Program-made: the position numbers and the translations under genes
In this document: one piece after another, positions 12,605-24,990 of the stretch
Layout: the number at the start of each line of letters is the position of its first letter
Numbering within the stretch: position 1 is the first letter of the stretch
Notes under the pieces: model-generated
The model's database searches: none
Seen by the model: only the letters and a program-made list of their open reading frames with translations
What the model was told of the DNA's origin: nothing
Assembly (NCBI GenBank): GCA_009617715.1
Contig: VTFK01000219.1
Span: forward strand, 478,870-542,869
Reading direction: 5' to 3'
DNA length: 64,000 nucleotides
Origin: Plectrocnemia conspersa
Lineage: Eukaryota > Arthropoda > Insecta > Trichoptera > Polycentropodidae

Positions 12605-12612
12605 AGTGAGTG

Positions 12613-12878
12613 CAGTAACGTAGCTAGGGTATGTGCCACTCGGGGCAATTCTTAAAATAGCCGCCCCCTCAGACATTTTTTGCAGGGTCATAAATTCAGC
12701 ATTTCTTAAAATATTAAATTGATTATTGTTAAGCTCTTGCTATTCGTAGATTTACATAAATTTTAGTTTATTCAGGGCTAAGAACTACACTAGACGATTC
12801 CATCGCGAATATGCCGCCCCCAAGCAAGTGCCGCCCGGGGCGGCTCGCCCCCTCCGCTCCCCCATAGCTACGCCACTG
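12613..12878 (-). mobile_element. hAT-type MITE, copy 1
   Basis: A 266-bp element with terminal inverted repeats CAGTAACGTAGCTAGGG (left) and CAGTGGCGTAGCTATGGG (right end read inward). It is flanked by a perfect 8-bp direct duplication AGTGAGTG at 12605-12612 and 12879-12886. The 8-bp duplication and CAGNGGCGTA ends are hAT hallmarks and match the ends of the hAT element at 48294-50303. It has no coding capacity and carries a strongly G+C-rich end. A copy in the opposite orientation is at 13678; strand is arbitrary and given relative to that copy. Confidence 0.93.
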
Positions 12879-12886
12879 AGTGAGTG

Positions 12887-13109
12887 ACGATGAAATAACT
12901 AAAGGCGTTATCTACAGCTTGTTGAGAATTTAATATGTTGCCTTGTAAGAAATAATCGAATGACTGAAAAAAGTGATACTAAGTTTGTGCATTAAAAATA
13001 CGGTGGATAAGACAGAGTCTCAAAGTCAAGTTCTTGCAGTTACAAAAATAGCGTGCTTTGTGAGATATTTGGTCAAGCTTTGTCTTGCAAGAGAATTGCC
13101 ATACCCAAC
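12887..13109. other. Spacer between mobile elements
   Basis: No feature recognised. Confidence 0.5.
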
Positions 13110-13535
13110 TATGCCATACATGAAAATATTATTCAACTGATAGACGCTGGTAAAATGATATGCCGTATTAAAGCTGTAGTTCGTTTTAGAACTTCCATTA
13201 GGTCAAGTTGGGTTTAGTTAATTCGTTTACGTCAAGTTTGAGTTTAATCAGCAAATAAACGTTTCGCAACTGTCAAATTGAGTTTCACAGTTTAGAGCAA
13301 TATATAATTAAATTAAATTTACAAAACATAGCTGTAGCACAAGTCACCTAATATGGTCAAATGTTCTGAATATACGTGTACCAGATCGTCAGCTCAGTGA
13401 ATAAATACAATTTCATTGATATTATAAAGCAATTGTTTAATTCATCATAACTGGCCTAGCTCGTGAAATTATATTTATATAAGTGAAAATATAACTCTAC
13501 TGAAAAATACATCTGTACTGTATCATAAAAATAGT
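13110..13535. repeat. Dispersed repeat family X, copy 2
   Basis: Begins with GAAAATATTATTCAACTGATAG near 13116-13138, continues with TTTTAGAACTTCCATTAGG and AAACGTTTCGCAACTGTC as in copies 1 and 3, and ends near 13448-13535 with the AAATTATATTT ... GTGAAAATATAA block. It lacks the tRNA-like inserts of copy 1 and lies between the two inverted hAT MITEs. Confidence 0.6.
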
Positions 13536-13669
13536 TAAAAAATGTAGCACAAGTATGTTTCTAATTTAATCTTAATAATACATATATATATTTAATAAAT
13601 GTTGACATTAAAAATTTATCCTGGGAATTTATTCATAAAAACTAAGAATTCTGATTTAAAGAATTTTAT
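13536..13669. other. AT-rich spacer
   Basis: No feature recognised. Confidence 0.6.
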
Positions 13670-13677
13670 GATTTAAG

Positions 13678-13955
13678 CAGTGGCGTAGCTATGGGAGGAG
13701 GGGGGGGGGGTCGAAGGGGGTGGGCCGCTCCGGGCGGCACTTGCTTGGGGGCGGTATATTCGCGATGGAACCTTCTAGTGTGGTTCTTAACCCTGAATGC
13801 ACTAAAACATATACAAATCCACGAATAACCAGAGCTTAATAATAACCAATTTAAAATTTTAAGAAATGCTGATTTTATGACCCTGCAAAAAAATGTATGG
13901 GGGGGCGGCAATTTTAAGGATCGCCCTGGGTGGCACATACCCTAGTACGCCATTG
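13678..13955 (+). mobile_element. hAT-type MITE, copy 2 (inverted relative to copy 1)
   Basis: A 278-bp element starting CAGTGGCGTAGCTATGGG and ending CGTACTAGG... read inward, with a perfect 8-bp duplication GATTTAAG at 13670-13677 and 13956-13963. Its interior aligns along its whole length with the reverse complement of 12613-12878, including shared words such as GGCACTTGCTTGGGGGCGG. A run of eleven G near the left end may be unstable. A 90-residue minus-strand frame spanning it is only a by-product. Confidence 0.93.
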
Positions 13956-13963
13956 GATTTAAG

Positions 13964-15137
13964 TATTTTATATTTAAATCGTTTGTGCTCATTTAAGTTT
14001 TATATATTTATAAATAAACTGAAATTTCTATTGAGTACGGTAGATGCATTATAAAAATAGTGATATGTCTAACTTATTGTGATTATATAACTAATCGCTA
14101 TAACTAATCAAAATATATTTTATATAAACACTTTTTTTTACAAATTTAATAGTTTATCTATAGTTACGATTGAATTAAGAATAATGTAATATACCTTACA
14201 TAAAATATATTAAGATACATTTTTATTCAACCACATTTCTATCGTAATAGAAATCCATTCATTATTCAAATTATTAACCACTTCAACACTCTATTGTAAC
14301 CAAGCTATAAAAGAGTAAAATTGTTTCTTCTCTAAAAAAACATTGAAACGTGATCTTTCCTGTCTGAGACTTTTATTATGCACGTTTTAAAAGAAGAATT
14401 TTAACTTAAAGGGAAACTAGATGCGGAAAAAGTAAATTTCTAAAAGTGCGGCTAGACTTAAGAAAATGCATTCAAGAAAATTTATTTTATTACATTTTCT
14501 GAAACTTACATTGTAAGGGTCACAATCATATTTTTTATTTATTTTTAATTTTATGTCATATATCATATATTATATACATATGTACATATTATCTTATCAA
14601 GTAAATTATTATTTTTTTTTATTAATTTTTAATTCATTTCTTAAGTGACTTTTATTTTTCATCTTAATCATTGAAATGTTTAAAAAACTGTGATAAAATT
14701 GTGGTATTGACTACAAATAGTCGAAAAAGTGTGTTTAAATATAAGTGAAACTTCATTCGACGCCATATTTTGACAAATAATAAAAAAAAATCAGTAAAAA
14801 AAAGTAATGATCACGACAATAAACACTAAAATTAAATATGTAAAATTTTTAGTTTTATTTTATCTGAATTAAACAAATTTTTTTGGACATGTATGTACGT
14901 TTAAAGTAACGTACAAAATATGTAAGTTGTATATATAAATGTATATACAACTTAAAGATATATGTAGTATATGTAAAAACATTATACAAATGGAAAATCT
15001 TATAATATATTTATACTAGATGTCACATATGTATATGAATGTACTATATAAATAATTGTATTTTATTTTATTGTTAAAAAGATAATCATTGTGCTTTTTC
15101 TTAATTTAAGCAAATATAATAAATATCTATTTTGGCA
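13964..15137. other. AT-rich non-coding stretch
   Basis: A/T-rich with several small palindromes, such as the TATACAACTT/AAGTTGTATA pair near 14926-14956. No gene or transposon recognised. Confidence 0.55.
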
Positions 15138-15465
15138 TTAAAGTAGTTAATGACTAATAAACTTAGGTGTTCAATGCATTGATATATTATAATATTTATA
15201 ATATATATATAATACATACCAATTAACAATAATACATTTTCATGTATATTAAAAAAATCATGTTCTTTGTTATTATTTTTTAAATCAAAAAATGGATTAC
15301 GTATTATATGTGATGTAATAATAACTAATAAACTCAAGTACTCTATGTATTGATATACTGAATTCTTTATAAATAACATACATTTTAAAAACATATATTT
15401 AAAAGTTCCTGTTTTCATTATTATTTTTTTCTATAAAAAAACAGATTACGGATTATGAGTCACCG
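15138..15465. repeat. Diverged tandem duplication, unit about 173 bp
   Basis: The segment 15138-15310 is followed by a diverged copy at 15311-15465. Anchors are GACTAATAAACTTAGGTGTT versus AACTAATAAACTCAAGTACT, then TGCATTGATATATT versus TGTATTGATATACT, then AAAAAATGGATTACGTATTA versus AAAAACAGATTACGGATTAT. A minus-strand frame runs through both and repeats the peptide YQ(Y/C)IE(Y/H)LSLLVI. That follows from the duplication and is not evidence of a gene. Confidence 0.6.
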
Positions 15466-16030
15466 CTTGGTTACGTAATAAAAGGAAATAACGCGTTTAT
15501 TGTTTCCATAACAAAAGGGCAGGTTAAGTAAAATGACTATCGAAATGTCGCTGTTTACGGTGCATTATGATTTATTAAAAGGTTACGTGTGAACAAAGGG
15601 AAAAGTAATGCAAGGGGTGCCATTACCGGACCAGGGTGCAGATCTCCAAGGGCTTCGCGTATAAATTGAAAGGGCAGGTGGATGACTGAATAAATAATCG
15701 GATAAAATATATGAAATATTTAAGTATATGTTGTATGCTAAGGGTGAGCGTATAAATTATTAATGCGTGCATTCGGGTATAGATTTGCACGAAGAGAAAC
15801 GAAGACATTGTATTAAATATTCCGACCAGCTTTCCTCTTTATGAAGATTGGCGTCTGTTGAAGATAAAACGGACAAGAAGGAACGGGTAGTATTGGAGCA
15901 ATAATTCGAAATGACCGAAAGAAATGTGCACAAAAGAAAATTTAGGGCGGAACGAATGTACATATACAATATGTGTTTTCGCATGTCTACAAAAGAAAAT
16001 AATATATAATAAAATACGCACACACACATT
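15466..16030. other. Unique island, no gene seen
   Basis: Lower-A/T stretch with mixed sequence and no homopolymers until about 15700. Minus-strand frames of 61-89 residues at 15623-16029 overlap each other in two frames and match no family known to me. Confidence 0.35.
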
Positions 16031-17315
16031 TATAAATATTGCGTTTTATATGTTTTTTTTGCAATGTATTTAAATAAGCTAAGTGAATATGATACAATAC
16101 TTTTCTATGTATTATATTATAATTATAATAAAATGTTCCATTAAATTCGAACGATGATAGTCATGGGACACAAACCTGTAACAATACAAAAAAAATAATT
16201 AGAAATTTATTATATAATAATAATAAATATATTTTATATGAACATAAAGTACAGTAAATATAATCCTCGAAATCTCAGCGGTCAAATCAAAATTTTGCTC
16301 AATAAATCCAAAATTTTACCCTGGAGTGCCATGATAATAAAACGCGACGCGTAATGTCGGTAAAAAAATCAATTTATGTATCAATTTAAGTGATTCTTTT
16401 TTATCTTTACAAAGATAAGTTCAAAGTCTTCGCCGTGTGTATTTTCTGCATAATGTCACACACATAACGATTTTATGAGCCACTATAAAAAATGTAAATT
16501 TGGCTTTACGACCCGAGACGAATTATTGCCATCGTCAGATGGTTTAAGGTTCGAGCTACTTTTTTATTCAGCTTCCAGCATCTATAACAGATACGAGAAT
16601 GCTACTTTTTTTTATTTTTTTAAGCGAATAAAAAAGAGTACAATTTTAATGGAGATATTCAAAATTCTGACGGCAAACAGTAATGTTAAACTAAACTTTT
16701 AAACGAACCTGATTTACATTTTACTATACCGCTTTAAGGTACGCCCTCGAAATTTTAAAGCGTTTTTATTGTATAAAATATTTTATGTAAAGTATCAGGT
16801 GCTTTTAAGTATTATTTTACAATACTTTGTGACAATATGTTAGCCAGTTTAATCAAATTTTTTTATGCCACTATTGTGTTGGCTTTAATCTATTTACCAT
16901 AAGATAATTACATTTGTATATAAAATTAGAAGTTAGCTTCAAATTTGTTTTACATATAATATTATAGGACGTAAATTTTGTCAAGAAAACAATTATTTTA
17001 TTGAAAATTAGTATTATATATAATGTACTTGCAGAAAACTAATTAAACACATAGCGATATTACAAGAAGAAAAATAAAATTAGAGCCCAAAACTCAAAAT
17101 GTATTAAAATATACACTGTACAATATTATATTTAAAATTAATTTTATTAAACCACAAAAATGAAATTAAACGCAATTAAATGGCACAAAAATATATATTC
17201 TTACAGATTTTTCCCTATTCGATCTGTCCACAATAAATCAATTCATATAATGTTTTTGTATTATATGTTTTATACAGTAAATCGTCAATATGTAACTCCA
17301 TAATTGTCAAAGTTA
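16031..17315. other. AT-rich non-coding stretch
   Basis: Mostly A/T-rich, with somewhat more complex sequence at 16300-16750. No supported gene or repeat. Confidence 0.55.
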
Positions 17316-17323
17316 TGCTTGAG

Positions 17324-18260
17324 CTTCACTCTCTGGAAATTGTCCGAACCGAAGTTCAACTGAAGTCGGCCGAGGTCGTCGACTTCCGAGTAGCGGCCAA
17401 ACTGCCACAAATTTCATATGCCGTCTGGACGGCGGCCGTGAACGACGTCCACACGGCAGTTGCTGTCACGTACAGCTGGCATATTTGCGCGCGATCGAAA
17501 AATGTGCCAAATAATCGCAATTTTTAAATTGTCATGTTATTAAAATTACGCTACTGATAATTATTAAAAGTTTGTGTAGGCACTCACCAATACAATATCA
17601 GTGAAAACTTTACGGTCGTAAGTATTCCATTAACGCAAAATCTCTGTCGGCTTTTGCAAAATGCCATAAGGTATAAAAATAATACTTCAGAGTACGAACA
17701 CCACATCTGTGACTATCCTAGAATTTGTCGCCATCGATTCTAAATAAGAATTCGTTATGGTGTGACATTTATATAAACCGATCTAGGAAAATACATAAGG
17801 ATATTCGAAACGATTTTTTTTAACAAAATCAAGTACCACTAATTATTTTTTTGTATTTAATTTTATATGAAAAAACATATAATAACGATATCTGATAAAA
17901 GAATATACTATCAAAAATATAATTAATCCCTTTTGGTGCCCTAAAGATGTCAGTAAGAGTCTGTTGAAGTACCCGATAAGCATGTGGTATTATAACTTAA
18001 CTTGCAGCGCTCGTCATGCACGTTGACCATAGAACGCCTACGCGCATACTGAAATTGAACCGAGTTACTCGTTCCATCTCAAATTTCGAAAAACCATATC
18101 ATTATCTCTCTCACTCTCGACACTTAGCACGCGAGAGAGCGAAAGGGGAAGTATCACACCGCTCGCGCTCGAAAGAGCAGCTCCGACTTCGGTCCATTTG
18201 CCGACAATGTTCGGAAGCGCTCGAAGCTGGCTAAGTCGACTTAATTACCCCCACTTTAAA
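17324..18260 (+). mobile_element. Inverted-repeat element Y, copy 1 (right end missing)
   Basis: Over 90% identical by eye to 60717-61711 across most of its length; for example both share AAAATTACGCTACTGATAAT and GTCGCCATCGATTCTAAATA. The left end carries the CACTCTCTGGAA terminal word, but similarity stops near 18260, so the right inverted repeat and about 120-150 bp are lost. It keeps about 80 bp of G+C-rich subterminal sequence (17345-17425) that copy 2 lacks. CTCTCTCACTCTC (around 18103) and CGAGAGAGCG (around 18131) face each other. No transposase, so non-autonomous; family unassigned. Confidence 0.8.
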
Positions 18261-18715
18261 TTCAAATATTTAATTATTTACAGGAAAAAATACATAGCTA
18301 GCATTTTGTGTTTTGGTAGGTTTGCATACTTTTTTTATTATTATCGATAATGGATTCAAGGAAAAAAATGTTTGTCTGTTCCATGAATATACGAATCATA
18401 TGATAAATTTATTTGTGGTTAGGTCATGCATGACCAACATAAATATATCGTCAGCTATTTTCTTTATGAAATTGTTCAAATGTATTTTTTACCATTGAAC
18501 AGAATACATATTATAATAATATATGATCAATTTAAAAAAAATACTATTAGAAATTATTGTGTTCATATTTGTTAACGACCAAATTTGTTAAAACTACGTT
18601 TATATCAGTGAGCAGATTCTTTTCTTATATATCAATATTTTATCACTGTTCTAAACAGTGTATAATATAAATATAAAATAAATTTAATTTAATTTAACAA
18701 GTACAATACTCTTGA
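18261..18715. other. AT-rich non-coding stretch
   Basis: A/T-rich with a small hairpin CACTGTTCTAAACAGTG near 18645. No other feature. Confidence 0.55.
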
Positions 18716-19430
18716 TCACAGACCATTTCCTTTACTTTCGATACCATTCACTAAGCTTGCATTGCGTCTTTACTACTTTTGTTCCCATTTATTGCTCTCG
18801 TAATGGAAGTGTGGCGTGATTTCGGGCAATACTGTCTGTCGATCTTGTTCGAAAGGGGGTGGTGAAAAACCATACATCAACAAGTCACCGCCAAAGATCA
18901 CATTTCAATACATCATTAATGACGCTTCCTCTTGCGCCGTTACGTCACCGCCAAAAAAACGGGCAATTAATTTCTCTAGCTCCCCAGAGGAAAGTTGCTC
19001 CCCGCTTTTTGGGTGCAAGAGATAAATCGCAACCCCTGCTCGCTCACAGCTCAAAGATCATAAGCGCAGCGTAGGAAGTTTGCAGAAAGAATCGAACCCC
19101 CGCGGCATTTGGGGGTGGTTCGCTGAGGGTGGTATGCAACAATGAGATGGAATACCACCAAACGTGGAATGGACACGAACAATGGGCACACGCGCTGGAC
19201 ACGTGCCCGGTCCCCGGGCCGCCATTAGTGTGCCCCTGACGAAGGAAATCGGACCTACGATCGTTCACTGATCCACATATTGTCGACGATAATAAAAACT
19301 AACGATAGAGCGTTTAATAATCTCCCTTTGAAATTGCGTCCTTTTCCGTTTGCCTGATATCAGCGGATTAAATTGCGCTTAAAATTTATATTGCGATGTG
19401 TTCACCGCCGTTTGGGTGCGTAAATCAATA
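18716..19430. other. GC-richer unique island, ~700 bp
   Basis: One of the longest low-A/T islands. Overlapping frames of about 70 residues occur on both strands (18816-19268), as expected from fewer stop codons. None shows a family motif or splice-flanked structure. Candidate conserved non-coding region. Confidence 0.35.
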
Positions 19431-20344
19431 AAATAAATAGTTAGTATGATTTATATGAAAGCATATAGGGAAAAGTATATTATACATAGATAAAAGCGGG
19501 GATAAAATGTAATGTGATTATCTAGCTTAGTATTTACATACATTAAAATTAGTTTATTATAATAATAATTATTATATTAAGCTAATTGTAGTTTAATTAT
19601 TGTGGCAATCGTAAATCATGCATTTTAACAATACTTATTTTATTAAATATATTATAAAGATATCATGATTACATTTGATCGAGTAAATAAAGTAATGATA
19701 CACTTACCAGTCTGTATTTTAAAAAAACGAACCACTATAATAGCAAATTAAACTTAAAAGCGAACCGCATTTATGCTTATTACTGTAAAGGTTTTCACAA
19801 ATTATGGCATAGAGAATTTAATTGATATTTTAGGATTATATAGCATAATCCTTATTAAGGTATATTCACTTTACTCAACGACAAGCAAGCTTTTTAGACC
19901 ATCGTAAAACAACTAATGTGAAGTAATTTATCAAATTGTTAAGAATTTATTTATTGCATTATTTTTCACTTTACCAAATTATGGTAAGCACTATACGTTA
20001 ATTCAAAGCTTTACTTCTACCACGTCACGAAAAATGTTATTTCATTTTATTTAAAGCCCCATAAACTTTTCTATAATTTGTACACATATAATTAGAGACA
20101 CTTTAATGGTTATTTTTGTGTGATTTTCTACAATCTGCATAATTTGTTATAATGTAAAGGTCATTCTAACGATACACAATATAAAATAAATATTGTGAGT
20201 AAGTAATTGCGTTATTAATATTAAATGGATCATTTAATAGTGTTTATCGCTCATAAGTGCTCCAAAGCAAATACTCTTAATTTGGAAAGAATGAGCAATA
20301 TACAATACGTTTTACCCAGCGTATAATACTATTGTTATTTTACC
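19431..20344. other. AT-rich non-coding stretch
   Basis: No feature recognised. Confidence 0.6.
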
Positions 20345-20399
20345 CTTTGGTTACCGATCGCCAGAGTGGCCATCTGTACCGTTTTTATTTTAAGGCGAA

Positions 20400-20680
20400 A
20401 ACACATTTCATGTGTGTCTAAAAAGCAATGCAATTAGCCTGCAAATATCCTCATTGTGATTTTCCAGGGCTGTCTCGAACAAGTATTATAAAATATGTGA
20501 CACTTAGTCACAGACGCAGCAGACAGACAAGAAGAGATGCTACGAAGTAACAGCAGACTAGTAGAAGCGAGCCAAAAGAGATTTTTTCATGATTAATCCC
20601 AACTGCTTCACAGACATCGCAGCCGACAATAATACAACTCGACATGCTATGAAGACTTTTTGACTTCCATAACTTGCAAT
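20400..20680 (+). repeat. Dispersed repeat Z, copy 1
   Basis: Shares with 38822-39030, in the same orientation, the words GCAATGCAATTAGCCTGCAA / GCGATGCAATTGGCTCGCAA, ATGTGACACTTAGTCACAG / ATGTGATACTTAGTCACAG, AGCGAGCC / GACGAGCC, and GCCGACAATAATACAACTCG / GCCGCCAATAATATAGCTCG. It is less A/T-rich than the surrounding DNA. Stops interrupt all frames in both copies. Possibly an old retrotransposon fragment; the class cannot be decided. Confidence 0.65.
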
Positions 20681-21409
20681 TTTTACTCCACTATATTATA
20701 GTAGCATTAAGATTTGTAGATCATACAGTAATACGTATAAGTAATGCCAATAAAATACTGACAAAAATGATTAACAAGGCAAGTGACTAGCATGAAAATG
20801 AACATTCGTTAAACTAAATTAGTAATTGTAGCAAAAATATAACTTTCGACTAATCAATCATACATTACAAATACTAGTACATGGGCAAATTAATAATAAG
20901 ACATCTCAAGAAGTAAAAGTTTGAATAGAAATGGTAAGTGAATTTTTAAGAATGAGACTTTTATTCTCAAAAAAAGATTTGTTGGCATATTTTTACCATT
21001 CCCTTATATGAAATGAAGGCATAGATATTAAATCAAGAATTAATTAAAAAACTAGAACTTTAAAAAATACATCTGTGGGGAGATCAATCTGCCATAGAAG
21101 TTCTTGCAGGATATTTTAATAAATTATCTGCGATTTTATTGGCATAAGAATTATCACAATATTAATAATGAAAAACTAAAAGACATATAAAAATGAACAT
21201 GCATGATGACTAACAAGATCGTAAGAAGATCTTCATCAGTATTTGAGTATTTATTAGCTTTGCTGAATTTAATAACCTGGCTACCGTACTGGTTACGAGT
21301 TTGTCCTCCTTTTAATAAGACCTTGACATTGAATATTGCAATATACTGTATACCAAAATTTACGATACCCTCATAAATTTCGCTATAAAAATAAACACAA
21401 CTATTTTTC
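20681..21409. other. AT-rich non-coding stretch
   Basis: No feature recognised; the 95-residue minus-strand frame at 21154-21441 has no recognisable family. Confidence 0.55.
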
Positions 21410-22135
21410 ATTTCATTGAAAGCTTGAACGTCGGCTAGCAAACTCCAACGTGGAAAAATTATTGGATGCTTGATTTATCGGCGTCTGGGCTGGGCATTGT
21501 GCGAATTGTGCACCGGTGTTTGTGCGCTCATAAGAAATGCACACAATCACGACGACCGAGGGAAAACAGGGGGGTGATTTCAGGTGATAGAGGGGCGGTT
21601 TAGACCCCGAGATATCGGATTCGCAGGGAAAGTAATTTATCGCGTTGCCAACTGACGGGAGGTATCGTGGAATTAACGATCGGTAACGCAACGCAAAGAC
21701 GTATGGATGTTTAATATCGATATCTTCTTTTTATGGGTCTCCTCTTTACTGCTGCCATCATGCAAATAAATATTGTGAATTATTTATGGCAGGAATGTAT
21801 TTGATACAAGAGCTACGGACGCCGGTTAACCTTTTGAAAGAGTTTAATTTCTGAGCAAACTAATTTCGGACGCTTTCTTCTGGAACGTGCCGACGTCCTT
21901 TGAACGACGGTAGCTTTCAATTTTTTTTCGGTGTTCGCCTGATAAATAACAAGCGGAATCTTATATCACGGCGAGGTGGTGTATCCTGAGGGAAATCTCG
22001 GTGTAATTTATGTTTATATGAAATAGTTTTGTTCACAAAGTGCGTGTCGACGCATTTTTCGGTGTACGTAGCGGCATTTTTTTTAATATGACGCTTAATA
22101 AACGAGATTCTCAACATGGTCACGCGAATTTTGTT
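21410..22135. other. GC-richer unique island, ~700 bp
   Basis: Low-homopolymer island. No repeat, and no convincing exon. TTTATCGGCGTCTG near 21475 recurs as AATTTATCGGCGTCTGAAC near 8492, a short word shared between two islands. Confidence 0.35.
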
Positions 22136-22960
22136 TCATAGTAAGAAATAGATTGTTTAAAAAATACACAGTATATAATTAAGCACTAATATATTTTTTT
22201 TGGCTGAATAATTAATTCATAATTCTATTTGGGTATATACTTTTTTTAATAAATCTGAATACAGTGTTTCATTATTCAAAACAAAATAGTTTGAACCAAG
22301 TTGTGTTTCACCCACGCTATGCTAGGTCTCTTATAATACAAATAATAATTGGGTCGCTTGAAATTCGCGTTTGATGGATTGTCTCCTTGAACACACACAT
22401 TCACATTTCGAATTAATAAGCAACGCAGAATTGTTAATGAGTCCCCGGAGAGAGATGTCTGCATATCATCCGTAATTGGTTCCAGATGTTGCACTTAATG
22501 AAAGGCAATTTTAAAGACAATATTATACGTGGATGTGTTCGCATATGACAAGCTCGCGAGAACGAACCGGGAAGTAAATATGACAGGGGACCGAGCGGGA
22601 CGAATATGCTTTCGGGCGGGGGTGGCTTTTTGGGGTGTAATTTAGGGGACTGGGACGGTTGGTACACCGCCGCATTGTAGCAAGTTCATACCGCAGCAGA
22701 AGACGCAGGTGGTTGAGACATATTAGGGATAAATTTTCGTATGATTACTGCAGAGATTACTACAACTCACTCGAATAATATTGGCAGCTAAAAGACTGGC
22801 TTGAGAGATTTGGGTCGGTTTTTGGAGCAGCGAATATTGAAATGGAACGACAAATATATGCAGATAAGGCGTAATCGGTTTTGGATTGAATTATTATACA
22901 CGAAAGATAAACGACGTATTTTAACGTATATGTGTATAATGGCAGATTATATAGTATCTT
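22136..22960. other. AT-rich spacer and unique island
   Basis: AT-rich to about 22270, then a mixed-composition island to about 22960. Frames on both strands (22276-22667 minus, 22801-22986 plus) are short and unrelated to known families. No repeat. Confidence 0.4.
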
Positions 22961-24990
22961 TTTTGCATATTTTAGAAAAATTTTAATTTAAAGCAAATAA
23001 AACATAATTTATCTTACAGATATAAATTAAGCGATACGAAGCGGGAAACTCAATAACCCCAAAAAATATTTAAAACGTTGTTATTCCGAAATAAAAATTG
23101 AGTTGAATAAATGTATTCAGTGTATCTGAAAAATACTATGATAAAAGCATATTTTTTTCCTAAATACAGTAATGAAAAATTAACAATAATTTAAAATTTC
23201 ATATCATTTACTCAATTTAGTCTATTTATAATATTTCGAAAAGGTTTTAATGATTATCACAATTACATAATACTTATATTTATCTCGCATCATTTGCGTT
23301 TTGATCTCTGTTGTATATAACTAGTGTTTCTTTTCAAGAAATGTAAAATTAATAATTTTCATTTTTACAGAGAAATTTTCAAAGAATCTTTACAAAGCCA
23401 TTTTTGTTAAAAACTAAATTTGTACGAATATTTTAAATTGTTTTACAGCCACCGCATAAAAAAAGATAAGAACGTTCCTGATGTTTAAAAAATATTGTAA
23501 TAAAAAATACGTTGGATAATTTTATTACTGATTATTTTCGTTTATCCGGACGTCAAAAGCTGGGTGTCCGCCCATTGGGTTGGACTCGTAGGGCCCAAGT
23601 ACTAATAATGGCAGTGGTGCACGCAATGTAAAGAGTAATTACACCTCCTAACCCAATAGATCAGGATATCGAATTTATTACGTTAGTCAGCAGTATTTTT
23701 TAATCATACCTCGTTTGCATGGTTTCTAGGAAACATGCATATTTTTAATAGAGGTTGGAAATATTTGAATAGCAAAAAATTGTTTACATTTTCTCAACTA
23801 CTCTAATCAGCCGTATCTGCTTATGTTATCAAAGAACTACAATAATATTGATACAGGAAAAAACCCCCGTGTAGAAATCGTCAGATTTAAAATATGTATG
23901 GGGGCTTTCCACAGAGCTTTATTTCAACCTAAAATTTTCTAAATAAAAAATATTACTGTTTTACTTTATGCAATATGTGTTATTTAAAATAATATGTTAG
24001 AAATAATGTATCTACAAATATGTATGAATAAATAATACGTGTTGTACTATTCTTCAAGTTATTTTATTTTTAATTACTCTGAATATTAAATTATAATGCT
24101 TATTGCAAAAAAATATTGAATAAATACAAACAGTAAAGATATATAAATTTATCTATAATATACTGTATTATTATATGCACATATATTTTTTTATTTATTA
24201 TTTTTATTTTTATCTAAGAACAATAGGAGGCATTTAAAAACATCCTAATAAGTCAATGGTGTCAAGACCGGTGTTAAATTTTCTCTCTCTGGATGACCCA
24301 ATATCAGCTGTCTCCAGCTAGGCTGAAAACTCTTCATATCCACGGGCCTCTTAGAAACTAAAAGTACTCTAAAACGTGTGACTAATTAAAATTTCAATTA
24401 ATTAACCCTAGATTCTATATTTTTTTAGTAAGGCTTTATTCATGCTGTCGTATTTTTTTTCCAAAAAGCAGTTTTAAGGTAGTCCAAAATAAGTTGGAGA
24501 GAGTTGGAGAGAGGCAATGTTTGCTTAACAGTCACCCCAACTTTGTTTAAATATTTGTATTTTTAAAATCAAGGAAAAAATGGCTAATTTAAATTTTTTT
24601 TACAAAATTCTGAAAAATTATCTATAAGCCTATTAAAATCATTTTCTTATTCTGAAATAAATTGAATAAAATATATTTTCATTATTTTTTTTCAATATAC
24701 CTACGTACATAAAGCACGGCAATATAAAAGTTGGAATATATTGGAAACGTTATCATTCAATGGATTTCGCTTTTGCAAACATACATATATATTTTCTCAT
24801 TGATATCATTGATGAAAAATTCACAATTTCCGTATAAATATTACTTTTTTTCATGACATGCTAAATATTTTTGTCGATTAAAGCAGCTGAGTGTAAGAGT
24901 TTTTTTTTAGTAATTTAATAAGTTTATTATAGTACATACAAGCTCTACAAATTAAACCACTAGCACAATATGACCCAATTTATCATAAAA
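22961..24990. other. AT-rich non-coding stretch
   Basis: A/T-rich. A small imperfect hairpin at 23856-23928 pairs GGAAAAAACCCCC with GGGGGCTTTCC. A less A/T-rich section at 23540-23700 and another at 24220-24380 have no recognisable content. Confidence 0.5.

Noticed and set aside
15101..15418. 105-codon minus-strand frame with repeated YQ.IE.LSLLVI
   Set aside because: The repeat comes from a diverged tandem DNA duplication; composition is Ile/Tyr/Asn-biased as expected from AT-rich DNA.
19080..19170. B-box-like GGTTCGATTC on the minus strand as a tRNA
   Set aside because: No A box at tRNA spacing and no cloverleaf stems.
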